This document shows, one piece after another, positions 22,746 to 34,508 of a DNA stretch of 64,000 nt. The notes beneath the pieces are model-generated. The model ran no database searches. It saw nothing but the letters and a program-made list of their open reading frames with translations, and had not been told where the DNA came from. Every line of letters starts with the position of its first letter. The first letter of the stretch is position 1. The translations under genes and the position numbers were made by a program. Source of the DNA: Lycorma delicatula (lineage: Eukaryota; Arthropoda; Insecta; Hemiptera; Fulgoridae); assembly GCF_047948215.1 (NCBI RefSeq), contig NC_134463.1, forward strand, positions 59,331,701 to 59,395,700. The letters are read 5' to 3'.

Positions 22746-23999
22746 AAAGAAATGGATTTTATTCAAAAGAAAAAAAGTTAAAATTATAGCATGGATTGGT
22801 GTAGTCATTAGTAAAATAAATATATTTATTAGTTAATTTATATCAAACTAAACTGTGATTAACTGGAACCGGTATTTTTTTATTCTATTTTTCCCTGTTG
22901 ACGTTTTACAACCGGTTGATCGTCCTGTATTTAAACAGTAATAATACACTATAAAAAATGTGTAGAATCACTTCGAATTTCATTTTTTAGCATTATTCTG
23001 TTATAAAATTATTCCAATTTGAAGCATTAAGTAACTCTACTTATTTCAGTGTATCCTGTTACGTTGAGGAATTATTTTACTTTACCTGATTATCCGAAAC
23101 TGCTTTCCTGATTCGAAACAACCCATTTCTTTTTTGAGTGATCATCTTTTTTTCTTTCCTGAATTTTCCTTTTTTAAAACAGTACAGTATTTTATTTTAT
23201 AAAAAAAACTTGAATACTGTTTGACCGAAATAAATTTTCAAATTTTTTTGTAAACGTTTTTATATTATACAATTTTCACAAAATTATTTGTTAATACTGT
23301 TTTAAAAATTTAAAAAAAAAATATATATATATATATATGTTGTATAAATATATATAAATTAATTTCTCGTAACTGATTGATACGATATTTGTAACATTTG
23401 ATTATATTTATTTTTGTACATAAGTACTGAAGTAGTTAATTGCCCTTATTTTAAGCAATTAAAAGTATTTCTTTTCAATTTTTTTTTACGAAAATTAAAT
23501 TTTTTCTCTTTAGCTTTCTACACGTTACTGGCTACTGTTTCAGAAATATCGGTTTAAGGAATATCGATAAAAAGAAAATTCCAAATTTTTTTTTAAGTTT
23601 TAAATTAAGTTAAAATAATCATTAAAGAATTTTTTTTAAATTCAGTTTCAAATATATATATATGTAGATTCTTTTATATTACCCTGAAAAAGGTGTCGTT
23701 TTCTTCAGTGGAATACTTTACATATTTAACCTTTGTTTAATTTTCTTATTGTTTAATCGTTTGTTTCACTAAATATGTTGTATTTTGTGATCTATCGGTA
23801 ATCTATCTATTTAATTAACATAACTATTCCCTCAAATTCTTTCTTTCATTGCGAAACTTTTTTGACGTGAGAACTCTTTAATTCACACCGTAACATACTT
23901 GTACCAGAACAGAAATTTGTAGCGTATCGAAAAGGTCCTGCCTTAACTCCCTAACTATTTGTCTCAGAGAGGGTAAATGCGTGTAATTTTATAACTTAT
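22746..23999. other. AT-rich non-coding stretch
   Basis: No gene or repeat recognised. Short TA microsatellites lie near 23,325 and 23,655. Confidence 0.45.
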
Positions 24000-24965
24000 A
24001 GCTCGCCGATACGACTGGAGTTTGCGTCACTGTCGATTGGGTTGGCGTGAGGGGGTACAGCGCAGATCGGCCATAACTGGCGCTCTCGCTCATTTCCATT
24101 CAGCGTAGCTCACGACTTAGACGTGATAGCGCGATGATTCGTGTATTTATGTTTAGAGTTTATCGAGATAGATCGATTTCAGTAATAATAAGTGTATTTT
24201 GGACAATATTTACGTGTAAAAAATTAAAGTAAACATATAAAAAAGTATAAAAATTCAATATGCCAGCCTCAGACCTCTCAAAAGCCAGCCGGAAATTTAA
24301 ATTACGCATATCGTTGGAAATGGGCCACGCAGAGGTACCCCAATGTCCAGTACAGAGCGAGCGGGACCGTTTCGGGAGCGTCGCAAAGCTAGTACGGCGC
24401 GCTCAGTGAACGACGCCAACGGCAAGAGCACCTCTACCGCTGCTGTACCGTAACTAATGGACATAACGAGTGAAGATAATACCCGTACATCTATCGAAGA
24501 AGTCCCCGGGCTGATGGATATCAACATCAGTCGAATTAATGCGATGAAGAACCATCGGCGTGAAACGGACAAACGTTTCAAAACGTATTTGAAAACAATC
24601 CGTTTTGTACATCTTGCAGCGTTTGTGATCGACTTTGGTTCGATAGAGATTAAAAACAGACGAAAGCTCGCAACATTTTCTCTTCTTCAGAAATTTCCGG
24701 GCGGAAAATGTAGCGGAATTTCGTTTACGTGGTACCTGTAGGAAGTCGATAGATGCTAATAAGATCCCAAGGCTGTCGCGCTCAAACGGATTTCGATATC
24801 CCCCGAAGGCGGACGGCCTGCCACCGCTTGACCCGATTACTGTTCGCTTGATTTCGCTGCGTTTACCCTTTATGCAAATTCGGCCTGTAGCTCAAAGGAA
24901 CTTCATCCTAGGTTTGTAACGTTTCACGTTAAACTAACGACCGTGCGCCCTCGACACAGCCCCAC
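24000..24965 (+). other. CpG-rich island with broken open frames, unidentified
   Basis: This is the largest GC/CpG-rich block in the window apart from transposons. A short frame starts at ATG 24,260 (MPASDLSKASRKFKLRIS, stop after about 50 codons). An overlapping frame continues through RERRKASTARSVNDANGKST to a stop just before ATG 24,457, then stays open for 94 codons (MDITSEDNTRTSIEE, NHRRETDKRFKTYLKTIRF). The change of frame with continuous basic, Ser/Thr-rich composition looks like one decayed coding sequence, such as the start of a retroelement ORF or a first exon. I do not recognise the protein. The antisense open frame 24,297-24,581 is a by-product. Confidence 0.35.
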
Positions 24966-25869
24966 CCGGTTTTTTGTTAAGTTATCAATTAAGATTTTAT
25001 ATTTGTAATAGTTAAATGTAAATTCTTAATGAACGGTGTTGCATTTCATATTTTATGGAAATTAATATTCCATATTACATTATAAGAATAAAGCTTTTTT
25101 ACTTATGGTGACAATTTAAAAAATATATCTAGTTAAGTATTTATGCTTTATTTAAACATTTTTTTATTCTGTATGAACAAACAATCGTCTTTTCGTTAAA
25201 AAATTAGCTATTTTAGAATATATTTGTTAAGAATAATTAATTAAAATTCGTATTTTTATTTAAAAAGGTCATTGAACTTTTCTGAAAGTTTGTTAAATGT
25301 ATTGATCAACAATGTAATGGTTTCGTAACAATTTTTTACCATGTTCTATAAATACTTGCTACTGTTTGGTTACCACTAATTGTTTTTTATTTAACGACTC
25401 TTATATGCTGTTTTTCTGACAAGTCTAGTTTTAACTTAACGTTTGCCGACAAATGTAATAATTATTCGTTTTTTTTCTTTTACTTACATGTTTGTCAGTT
25501 TGTAGTTAGAAATTACGTAATTGGATGCTAATGAATTTACCCATTGATGAAATAAAAAAAAAATTTTTTGTATAGAAAATAAAAGAAAGAAATGTTAATA
25601 TGATTTGACGTATTTATCTTGTATTAGAATTTTTTCTCGCATAAATTTTTTTTTCTGGTACTATTATGGATTCCATTTATTTATTCCCTTAAAAATTATT
25701 ATTAAGTATTTAATTGTTATTATTTATCAATCATTTAAAAATATGTAAATTTAGGCATTACTGTTTTTAAAACTGGAGCCTTCAATTTGTATATAATTTT
25801 TGTAAGTCAGGAAAATCTTTATTTGAAGTATCTAAAATTTATTTTATTTTTTTATAAATAAAATCGACT
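24966..25869. other. AT-rich non-coding stretch
   Basis: Nothing supported. Confidence 0.45.
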
Positions 25870-26257
25870 TTGTATCCAGGAATGTAAACCTCCACGATCC
25901 GTCCGTTTGTCAGGGAAATTATTTATGTGACTGGAAACAGCACAAGAGAAGTGGTAAGACGTGCCAACGGGCTAAAAGTACACATTACGTTTCGACGCTA
26001 GAAGAACATCTTCAAGCGCTGCGGCAATTCTTCTTGAAAAAAGTGCATGTCGAACCTCATCATTGAAGCAGCTAGGCAATATGAACGGTCCAAACAGCTG
26101 ATTGTGAATAAGGCCGCACTACACATTAACGCTAAATCGGTGCTTAAAATTGCCTTCTACCGTTTAATGAGAATTTACTTATGCGCGTAAAATTGGGCGG
26201 GATTCGAACCCGGGATCTGTGGATGAAAAGCCGAAACGCTACCAATTCACCTCACAG
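25870..26257 (-). repeat. tRNA-derived SINE-like repeat (antisense)
   Basis: The minus strand begins with GTGAGGTGAATTGGTAGCGT, TTCGGCTTTTCATCC, then CCCGGGTTCGAATCCCG (26,190-26,257). That is a good T-arm with a perfect B box. The acceptor stem does not pair, so it is not a working tRNA. GC-richer sequence continues to about 25,870 and is probably the body of the same element, but no second copy in the window defines it. Confidence 0.5.
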
Positions 26258-27881
26258 TTTGGTGAAGAAAATGACATTAGTATTTACAAGAAATTATTTT
26301 TCCTGGAGAGTATTTAATGTAGTTGATAAATTTTTTCATCTTGGAATTTTATTTTAGGTTATCATTTTTTTTAAGAAAATCAAATTTTCAAACGATCTGT
26401 ACGATTTATAATCTTATAATTTTTTTATTTAATTTTCATGATAATTTGTTACATGGCTTAAGTGAGTTAATAAATTTTTCCCTTTATCTGAAATAGATTT
26501 TATAAAACGTTAGGTAGATTTTTCGTTCGAAAAAATTATTTATTGGATATTAAATATGTTTTAGCAGTTTTCATTTTGATTTTGTTCCTTTTTTTTTTAA
26601 AGAAGGATTTATAATTTTGTTTCTTCAAACATCTTATATATCCTTTTGTTAAGTTAAAAGTTTTTCAAACTTAAAAAAAAAAAAAATAAACAGTGGAAGG
26701 ATGTTTATGCGATAAATAAAGGAGAAACTTTATTATTTAATTTAGTTTTATTTACATACATTTTAATCGGAGAAAGTCGTCTGCCGGTCATTTTAATTGA
26801 TATTATCTTTATTTTTATTTTTTTTTTACTAATCTGATGTCCAGGTGGACATTTCTCGATGTTCGATTTTTATCTTCCCGCAGGCTATCAAACCCATCTG
26901 TCCAATTTCTGGCTTACGTGCGCATAACCTTTTCCGTTCCGTCTCTCTTTTACCCGTTCTTATCTTTTGACAGCAAATAATTTTTAAAATTTTCTCTACC
27001 TATCCGTCTACTTCATATGATCTACCTCAGCTAGTGATATAATGGTAACAATACCTTCCTTCTCATCAATTCGTCATCTACCTCTTTATTTATCGATGGA
27101 TTTTTATTAGGAAGAGGCAGTTGTTATTATTATTATTAATTTATTTTTTTATGAAATTCAGTTATGAATTTTTTTTAAATTTTTATAGGGATTCCTTAAC
27201 GAGGTCAAATAGTAAATTGCATTTCTCATCGTTTTACTCTACTTGTAGTGTTTCGTATTATTGTGTTACATGCCTTTTTAGATACAAAAGGCATTAATCA
27301 GAGTTACTTTATTTAATAATTGTTATGTATATTTCAAACTTACTTTCTATAATTAACAGAATGGAGGTGTCTCGTGTAGGACTGAGTATCACTTACATTT
27401 AATCATCGGGCTCCGTATGCTGATATGCAGTCATATACTCGGTTCTGTGAAAAAGGCATTGGAAAATTACTTTTCCCTAGAAAGCTTGATATGTTTGTTC
27501 TTCGGAATGGGTTGTGTCATTTTAAAAAAAGATTGTCTAATATCAGGTTAACGGCCCCTAACGTTAATACATGTTTCTCGGGAGAAGCTGTGTTAACAAT
27601 TCATATATAATAATTTTATTCTATCTACCTTATAAAGTTAGAAATGAAAATATTGTAATGAAAACTTTATTTTGACGATTGTTTTGAAGTATGATTCAAA
27701 ATTTTTGATTCATTTTTACAATTTTTTTTGTACTTCTATATTTGTTTAAAGTGACAAATTATTAATACTGAAAAAAAAGTTATATATTTCAGTTTTTATA
27801 TGTCCCTAACTCTTTAAGGAGAACTGACTCACAGAAAATTATTACTCATTCTCTCTCTTTCTCTTTCTATCTATCTCTCTC
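26258..27881. other. Non-coding stretch
   Basis: AT-rich, with a pyrimidine-rich end at 27,850-27,880. The 61-residue open frame at 27,425 has no motif. Confidence 0.4.
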
Positions 27882-27889
27882 TATGTATA

Positions 27890-27937
<48 letters not shown>

Positions 27938-27950
27938 CGCGCGCGCGTAC
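27882..27950. repeat. (TG)n(CG)n alternating purine-pyrimidine tract
   Basis: Uninterrupted alternation runs for 69 bases: TATGTATATG, then (GT)n, then (GC)n at about 27,929-27,947. A CT-rich tract precedes it. TG and CG alternation is the classic Z-DNA-forming sequence. Confidence 0.9.
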
Positions 27951-29239
27951 TCTTTCTTTCATGCTTCTTTGAAGTTATGTTATTACATTTGCATTTAATT
28001 TTACATCGTTCTGATGTCATCCCTCACTTCTCATCGTAACCTATTTGTGAGTCATAAAAATGGAGAAATTTTTTTTCCTCCATACGCTTGCGTATTATAA
28101 AGATTAAGTAATTATTATAATGATTTACATTTTTGAATTTAAATCACTGACACAATTTAAAGGCATGTCTAGAAATAATTTAACTCATTTTTTATATCTA
28201 TAACTTATCTTACAGTAAAGTTTTATCAGATACACCTGAAATTATTCAGGTCTTATTTCATCATTATTAATTCTTATGTAAATATAATTCAGCGTTGTGT
28301 TTGCTGTACAATTTGATTGATATATTGAATCAATGTTATGTAAATAGAAGCGAACATTTTACTAGGTTTAATGGATTAAACGTGTTCTGGGTCTGATAAA
28401 ATATTTAAATAGCCGGTACCAAGAAGTTCCCCAAACTGACCTTTTAAAAAGGTGTTAGTTGGAATGAATATTTGAAGTATTTTTCATCAAACTGAACTTT
28501 TTTGCAGTTTCAAAAAAAAATTTCTATTATAATCAGAAATTTAAAAACAGTTTTTGATTGAAAACGAAACTAATAAAATATTAAGTAACTCATAATGTTT
28601 TCCTTTTTTTTTAAAGATCACAATTACTAATTCCTAAAGTATATTACTAAATAAAAAGCATTGCCTACATAAAGGATAAGATTGATTCATTTATTTTTAA
28701 ACTACTGTCTATTACTTGTTGAACTTTTAACCTGAAACATACACAATAACAAAAAAATAAGAAGAAAAAGAACAGCCTGATAAAAATTTATTTTCATTTG
28801 AAAATATATTTAACAGTTGAGGAGATTCTCAATTCGATCTTAATATTTTTATATAGGCTACGTTCAAGCCATCGTTATTCCCATTTGCACCAATTCAGAT
28901 GATTCTGAATATATTTCTTAAGAAAACATCACTGGAAGATTCTTTAAAGGAAAAATTACAGCGTCACGTAAATGATTGGGATTGTTTTCTTTTTTTATCA
29001 TCATTACTTACAATTGTTATAGCATAAAAATAATAATAATAATAATAGAATAGTTATTCTGATAGTTGCAATGTTGTACACGAAGAAAATTTGTTGAAAA
29101 AATAATAATCCGCTGTAATTTCTCTTTTTCTTATCTTTTGCATTTTTTTATCGTTTTTTTTTTTGCGAAGGAGATTAGATTTTTTTTTGGGGAATATTCA
29201 TTTGAAATATTACTAAAATTAAAATTGTTACATAAAATC
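27951..29239. other. AT-rich non-coding stretch
   Basis: No gene recognised. The 105-residue open frame at 29,066-29,383 runs into a SINE and is not a gene. Confidence 0.4.
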
Positions 29240-29400
29240 GATCTCCGTGGCGGAGTAGTAGCATCAGCTTTTCATCCGGAGATCCCGGGTTCAAATTCCG
29301 ATCAGGCATGGCATTTTTTATACGCTACAAATTTCCATTTTCATATTATCACATACAAGCTTCTTTGTAAACTTCTGTGGTGAATTAATTCATCAGCAAA
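29240..29400 (+). repeat. SINE family D, full copy
   Basis: The head GATCTCCGTGGCGGAGTAGT, CCCGGGTTCAAATTC (B box) and AGGCATGGCATTTTTTATAC are followed by the tail ACATACAAGCTTC and CTGTGGTGAATTAATTCATC. It is the best-preserved family D copy here. Confidence 0.75.
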
Positions 29401-29559
29401 AATAGAAATAAAAATAATAAAGAAAAAGAGTTGGCAAAGAACCGGCTTTTCCCGATGAAACCAGGAAAGTAATGCGACTGTAGCTATCACTAAGAATTTC
29501 TCCCGTACGCATTATTTAGAAGAATAATTAAGCGGTACATTAAAGTATGTACCGCTCTA

Positions 29560-29800
29560 TGTTTACTCACGTAAATAAATCTACATTTTGAGCCCAAATT
29601 TTGAGATATGGGATCCGTAATAACTGCATCTCCCCACCTCCTTCATCATTTTAGCAAAAATTAAATGGCATTAATGACCGATATTCAAAAATCATTACAA
29701 AAATATCGTAAAAATCGGTTGATCTAGTCTGAAGATATCAAACAGAACAATAACTGACGATAAAACAAAAAGATTAGGCTTATTATTATCCCTCAGCCCT
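29560..29800 (+). repeat. Diverged direct repeat, unit 1
   Basis: TTGAGATATGGGATCC, ATCTCCCCACCTCCTT, ATTAAATGGCATTAATG and TTGATCTAGTCTGAAGATATCA recur in the same order at 30,290-30,480. Family unknown. Confidence 0.45.
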
Positions 29801-29870
29801 GAATGAATTTGCCCAAATGTTTAACCAAAATGACATGCCAGTATATTGTAATGGCCTAATTAGTACAAGT

Positions 29871-30148
29871 CACCCATTTTGGTCTAATGGTGAACTAGTC
29901 ATTTGATTTCGAAGTCAAATGTTCTAAAGTTCAAATCCTAGTAATCCTAGTACTTTTATACGAATTTGAATACTAGATCGTGGATACCTGTGTTCTTTGG
30001 TAGTTGGGTTTCAATTTACTACTCGTGTTAGGAATGGTTATTTTTAGAATATACACTTCATTTACATTCATACGTATCATCCCCATTCATCCTTTGAAAT
30101 AATACCTTATGGTGGATCCGGAGGCTAAATAGAAAAAGAAAGAAAAGA
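29871..30148 (+). repeat. SINE family C, full-length copy
   Basis: The head (CCATTTTGGTCTAATGGTGA, then GTTCAAATCCTAG, which matches the pol III B box), body (CTAGATCGTGGATACCTGTG, TTTGGTAGTTGGGTTTC) and tail (CACTTCATTTACATTCATAC, ATCCTTTGAAATAATACCTT, GGATCCGGAGGCTAAATAGA, then an AAAGAAAG tail) are all present. The length is about 280 bp. It lies between the two units of a diverged direct repeat. Confidence 0.8.
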
Positions 30149-30289
30149 ATCGTCTAGTACAAGGATATCAGTTTGAGTCCAGTCAGTGGCAAAAAAAGGA
30201 AAAAGAGTCTTTTGCTCCTTAAGGCTTGAATTAGACCAAGCTAATCAGGAAGTATGTTAGATACCTATAGGATATTAGATTATGTGAAA

Positions 30290-30480
30290 AACTTACTTAC
30301 ACTGAGTAATTATTTGAGATGGGGGACCCAAAAGAAGTCATCTTCCTGCTCCCTTGACCAATTGTGACCAATATTAAATTACATCAATGCCCAAATTACA
30401 TATGTAATTTTGCCAAAAATTTCATCCAGATTGATTAGTCTAGTCTGGATATATCAAGATAAAATATAGCCTGACATACA
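30290..30480 (+). repeat. Diverged direct repeat, unit 2
   Basis: It matches 29,560-29,800 in order: TTGAGATGGGGGACCC, CATCTTCCTGCTCCCTT, ATTAAATTACATCAATG, TTAGTCTAGTCTGGATATATCA. Confidence 0.45.
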
Positions 30481-31313
30481 CGCATCTTCCGGAATATTTT
30501 AATGCTGTTTTTGTGTTTTTTGGCTAGAAATAATCACGAGACGTCAAGATTTGTAAACACTACGACATGCATAGTTTGATCCTATTTGCATTCTTTCCTA
30601 TTTTTATTTCTTATTTGTATTTATTTCTCTTTCTCATTCTTTCGTAAGTTATAATGTATAGCTTTACAGCTGTATAGTATAACCACATACCCTTAAAGTA
30701 AAATAATTGGAGAAATTGTCTACAACTACATTAAAAAGTAAAATACTATATTGTTCAAAATGCTATTGGCAATAAAATATAGTTTGTATTTCACTTAATG
30801 ATAGTTAAAGCAAATACTTTGAAACATTTTTTTGTGTGTATTTTATCATCAATACTTATTCATTTCGGTTCAAACCGTATCGGCCTGGTCTTTGATTAAT
30901 TTATAATCCAGAATTAAAAAAAAAATCCTTCGTTAAATTGGATACACGGTTGATAAACCAGTTTCATTGAAACTGTTTAAAATGAATGATTAGGTAAGGA
31001 ATAGGATTAGCGGGTTGTCTTTCCCTGTAACTGGTAAATAATTTTCGAGACATAGTCAAACGAATAACATTTTAACGCTAACAGCTCTTTGATGCTCCCT
31101 TTTAGCCACTGTTCTGATTTTGTCTTCTAATTACAACACATCTCAGTCTGATATCCACAGATTAACGAACTACATGTTAACTTACTATACGAATAAGGAA
31201 CTTAGCTGTTTATCCCTTATAAACAACAAACATGCATACGTATAAATTGCATTAATATCGTGTAGATTCTTCGATCAAACTACTTCGTGAACTCAGTGTC
31301 AGTAGGAATTTAA
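30481..31313. other. Non-coding stretch
   Basis: No gene or repeat recognised. Confidence 0.4.
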
Positions 31314-32092
31314 AAAACCCCTTTCGGCACGCCGGAAGGCGGAGATAAATTTCGCTGGTGCTAAGTACGGGATAAAAAAGATTTCCACCTTAAAGTTAAG
31401 AAAATTTTCAAATTTACTCAATACGACAATGGTTGCTTGTGAAAAAAAATTTCACATGTTTAGCATACAAGTCCCATCTTCTTACAATTCCAGCAACATT
31501 TTGGTCATCCCTTGTCGTAAGGGTTGGTTGTATCAAACATTGTTTCAAACAAGAGTTTTAGGTAATGTTTAGAAGACCACTTTAAACCGATTCGATATTG
31601 TAGCTATTAAGGGAGGTATGATTTTGTTTTGTCTTCACAAAACCTCATTTTTTCAACCCCCTGGGCCAATGGTTGGTGATAAAAAAAAAATTTACTTAGA
31701 TAAGATTTAGGCCCTTATCCAAAGAATAGTAGGAACTTTAAACGATTTAGATATTTTACTTAATAAGAAAGTTATAGCGATATTTTGTTTTTCGAAATAA
31801 CCCCCCATTTTCACCCCCATGGTTCGATTTGGCCCATTAACGAACTCGACCGAGATTTTGGGTCGTTATATTTTATTTATTAATTTGAAAGGGATTGGCG
31901 TAAAATTACGGCAGTTATCGTGTCCGCAAGTAAGTGAAATATATATATATTTATATATGTATAAACTTTTGAACTGACGGTGGTTTTGGGTTCTCGGGGT
32001 TGTGAAACGTGAAGTTATTTCGAAATTTTTCGGAAGTCGAATCATGGTACCCATTACAATAGGTAGCTTTCTTATGAAATCTACCTAAAAAA
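31314..32092 (+). repeat. Unclassified ~780-bp repeat family E, copy 1
   Basis: It matches 44,849-45,632 over its whole length in the opposite orientation. The left end is a hairpin (CCTTTCGGC ACG CCGGAAGG). The right end is a near-palindrome (GGTAGCTTTCTTATGAAATC then TACC). I see no terminal inverted repeat joining the two ends. A minus-strand open frame (31,866-32,054) is present in the matching frame in the other copy and ends at the same relative stop. The sequence between looks non-coding. Confidence 0.75.
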
Positions 32093-32219
32093 GTCGGAAA
32101 AAATATATTAATTGTTTATTTAGAATAAAATTAGCCGGTCCCAGCTTCAATTCCCAGCAAGAATTCTAAGTTTCGTATGTTTAATTTCATTCATGTCATA
32201 TTATTAATTTAAATATGAA

Positions 32220-32519
32220 TATAATAATGAAGAAAGAAGCATTTGGAAAAATGTAGTTATAAAAAGAGACATACTTATAGGTCACATATTAAGGCATCCT
32301 GGAATAGTCGCTTTAATATTGGAGAGACAGGTGATGGGAAAAATTGTGCAGGCAGACAACGTTTGGAATATGTAAAACAAATTGTTGGGGAGGTAGGATG
32401 TAGAGGGTATACCGAAATGAAAAGATTGGCACTAGATAGGGAATCTTGGAGATCTGCATCAAACCGGCCCAAAAAAAAATAAGAGCGAATCCAAAATAAT
32501 ATATATATATATATATATG
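32220..32519 (+). pseudogene. LINE 3' end: reverse transcriptase C-terminus
   Basis: One frame reads NNEERSIWKNVVIKRDILIG, then HILRHPGIVALILE. After a one-base shift near 32,335 the other reads GRQRLEYVKQIVGEVGCRGY, then TEMKRLALDRESWRSASN, before a stop at 32,482. GHILRH, GRPRLEY and the TEMKRLA...REEWR ending are typical C-terminal words of arthropod non-LTR endonuclease-reverse transcriptases. Everything upstream is missing, as expected for a 5'-truncated insertion. A (TA)n tail at 32,498-32,519 follows the stop and probably marks the 3' end. Confidence 0.75.
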
Positions 32520-32614
32520 ACACAGACGAATTGAAAAAAATGGTTATTGCATTGCCTCCGGCTAATTGAAAAATGAAATATAAATGTATTTCCATTATTT
32601 CTTATAATTATAAA

Positions 32615-32725
32615 TAAAAGCTAACCAAACGTAACCAACGCTCGCTAACCTAACTATCGTAACCTAACTATCGTAGTTTAAGTTACCATAGTAGGTCAAG
32701 TTAGTTATTAAGTAGGTTAAGTACC
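32615..32725. repeat. Fragment related to the foldback element
   Basis: AACCAAACGTAACCAACGCTCGC matches the inner arm of the foldback element at about 7,852-7,875. It is followed by tandem CTAACTATCGTAACCTAACTATCG and ends AGGTTAAGTACC, similar to the foldback's GTACC terminus. This is a rearranged or related copy. Confidence 0.45.
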
Positions 32726-33832
32726 ATATATATATTAAAAACAAAATTCTACGTGGAATATTTTAATAGATAAACGTATATATGCCTAGAAATTACTGAT
32801 TGCATCTGTATTAATTTTATCACCAGAAATTTAAAAAAGTATTAACCTAATAAATTGAATAATGAATGAAAATATTCCAGGAAAAGTAATTAAGATGTTT
32901 TCAGCTGAATAAGAAATTTTAGAGTAGTCTTTTTTTTTACTTAATCAGTTAATACTCGTACTTTGTTGTTTGATTACATTTTTTTTATGACTTTCTTTCA
33001 AAGTAGGATCATGAATCGCCCATAACGCTTCGTTTAATGACTTGAAAGCGGTTCGTTTTACGTAATTTTATAATTAAAAAATCTGCAAATCTTTTTCAGT
33101 TACCTTATATGTTAAGAATATTTTTAATGGTTTTTTTTTTTAATTTTAAATCAGTTATTCATTTAATGTGTATGCAACATTGTCGTGATTTTAAACGATA
33201 ATTAATACATAAATACATGTGTTTAAAATACATATTATATAAATAAGATTATTAAAAAATTATTTTTAAACTAGATATTTAAATATTTAACTTCTACCGT
33301 TTAAAAAAATTAAATCTTTCAGCTTCTTGTATCGTTAATTAAACTTGTCTGTAAAATGTGTTTTGTATTGTTTTACGTTTAAAAATATATTCTGTCAATT
33401 CAAACGTACTTTATCTTCAATCCTCTTTTATCACATGATCATAATTAAATGTTGTTTTTTATACCTTACATGTATTTAATTTTATCTTGAAATAGAATCT
33501 TTTAAAAATTAAGCACCTTATATTTCATCAACGTTGTAAATAGGATTCAAATTTTAGCGAGAGAAAGATAATAATTATTGACTAAAATTCTACCCTTGGG
33601 TAGGTTTTAATAAGTTTTTCCATTTCTTCCTTTGGGGCTCACGGTGTTGAACATAATTTTTTCATCTTGTGACATTTCAGGTCAGCTACTGATTTTTTTT
33701 TTAATCTTTCCCTATATATTTAATTTATTCTTCTTACATGTTCTTATAAATATCTTTAATCGTCTTTCTTATAACATACACCCTATCGATTGTTTTTCTT
33801 CCCTTTTCATTATATATATTTTTTTTTTATAT
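32726..33832. other. AT-rich non-coding stretch
   Basis: Nothing supported. The 71-residue open frame at 33,632 is T-rich background. Confidence 0.45.
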
Positions 33833-34508
33833 TCTTGTACGAAGTAAAGGAAGCATTGTAATCCCGAAAAACTTCGGTTTTCAGATTTCAACGGAAATAT
33901 CCATTTTGACCATCCCTGAACCCATTTTGACTAGTTTCGTCGTGACGTCTGTACGTACGTACCTACGTATGTTCGTATCTCACATAATTCAAAAACGATT
34001 AGCTGTAGGATGTTGAAATTTTGGATTTAGGACTATAACATCTAGTTGTGCACCTCCCCTTTTAGTTGCAATCGACTGAACCAAAAATGTCCAAAATCCA
34101 AAACATTTTTTGATATTGGGCTTTTTCTTAATTGCAGTAATAAGCCTTCATTGAGAGCTTTTCAACGATATAAGTGGTATTTATTTTCATTAATTCCAGA
34201 GTTACAGCCAAATGAAATTTCACTTAATGAAATACTTAGATCTTACAAGGGGAAGGCACATCGGTTCGAATCAGACTTATTCTCTTTTTTTATTTAAATA
34301 TATTGATTTATTAATAATTATTAATCTCTGATTGTAAAAAAAAATTTAAGATAAATATTAATTCAATAATAATAATAATAAAAGATATGAAAAAATATCA
34401 GAAGTTATTAATGAAATAAAATTTTATATACTTTTCATTTAAAAAAATATGTATATGTAATTCAATAGGCGTACATGGAAGTCATGTGATGTCCACATCA
34501 GATTTTTT
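33833..34508 (+). repeat. Interspersed repeat family A, copy 2
   Basis: Starts CTTGTACGAAGTAAAGGAAG and ends GTACATGGAAGTCATGTGAT, then GTCCACATCAGA. The middle contains CATCGGTTCGAATCAGACTT, where GTTCGAATC fits the pol III B-box consensus. The open frame 34,046-34,297 is inside the repeat and is not a gene. Confidence 0.8.

Noticed and set aside
24297..24581. Minus-strand 94-residue frame with a hydrophobic start
   Set aside because: Antisense to the plus-strand frames of the CpG-rich island; hydrophobicity is a mirror effect of the opposite strand.
26190..26257. Possible tRNA gene (excellent T-arm and B box)
   Set aside because: Acceptor arms do not pair and GC-rich non-tRNA sequence continues; a SINE head is more likely.
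29240..29310. Possible tRNA gene
   Set aside because: The same head with the same tail recurs at 2.36 and 20.46 kb; no acceptor pairing.
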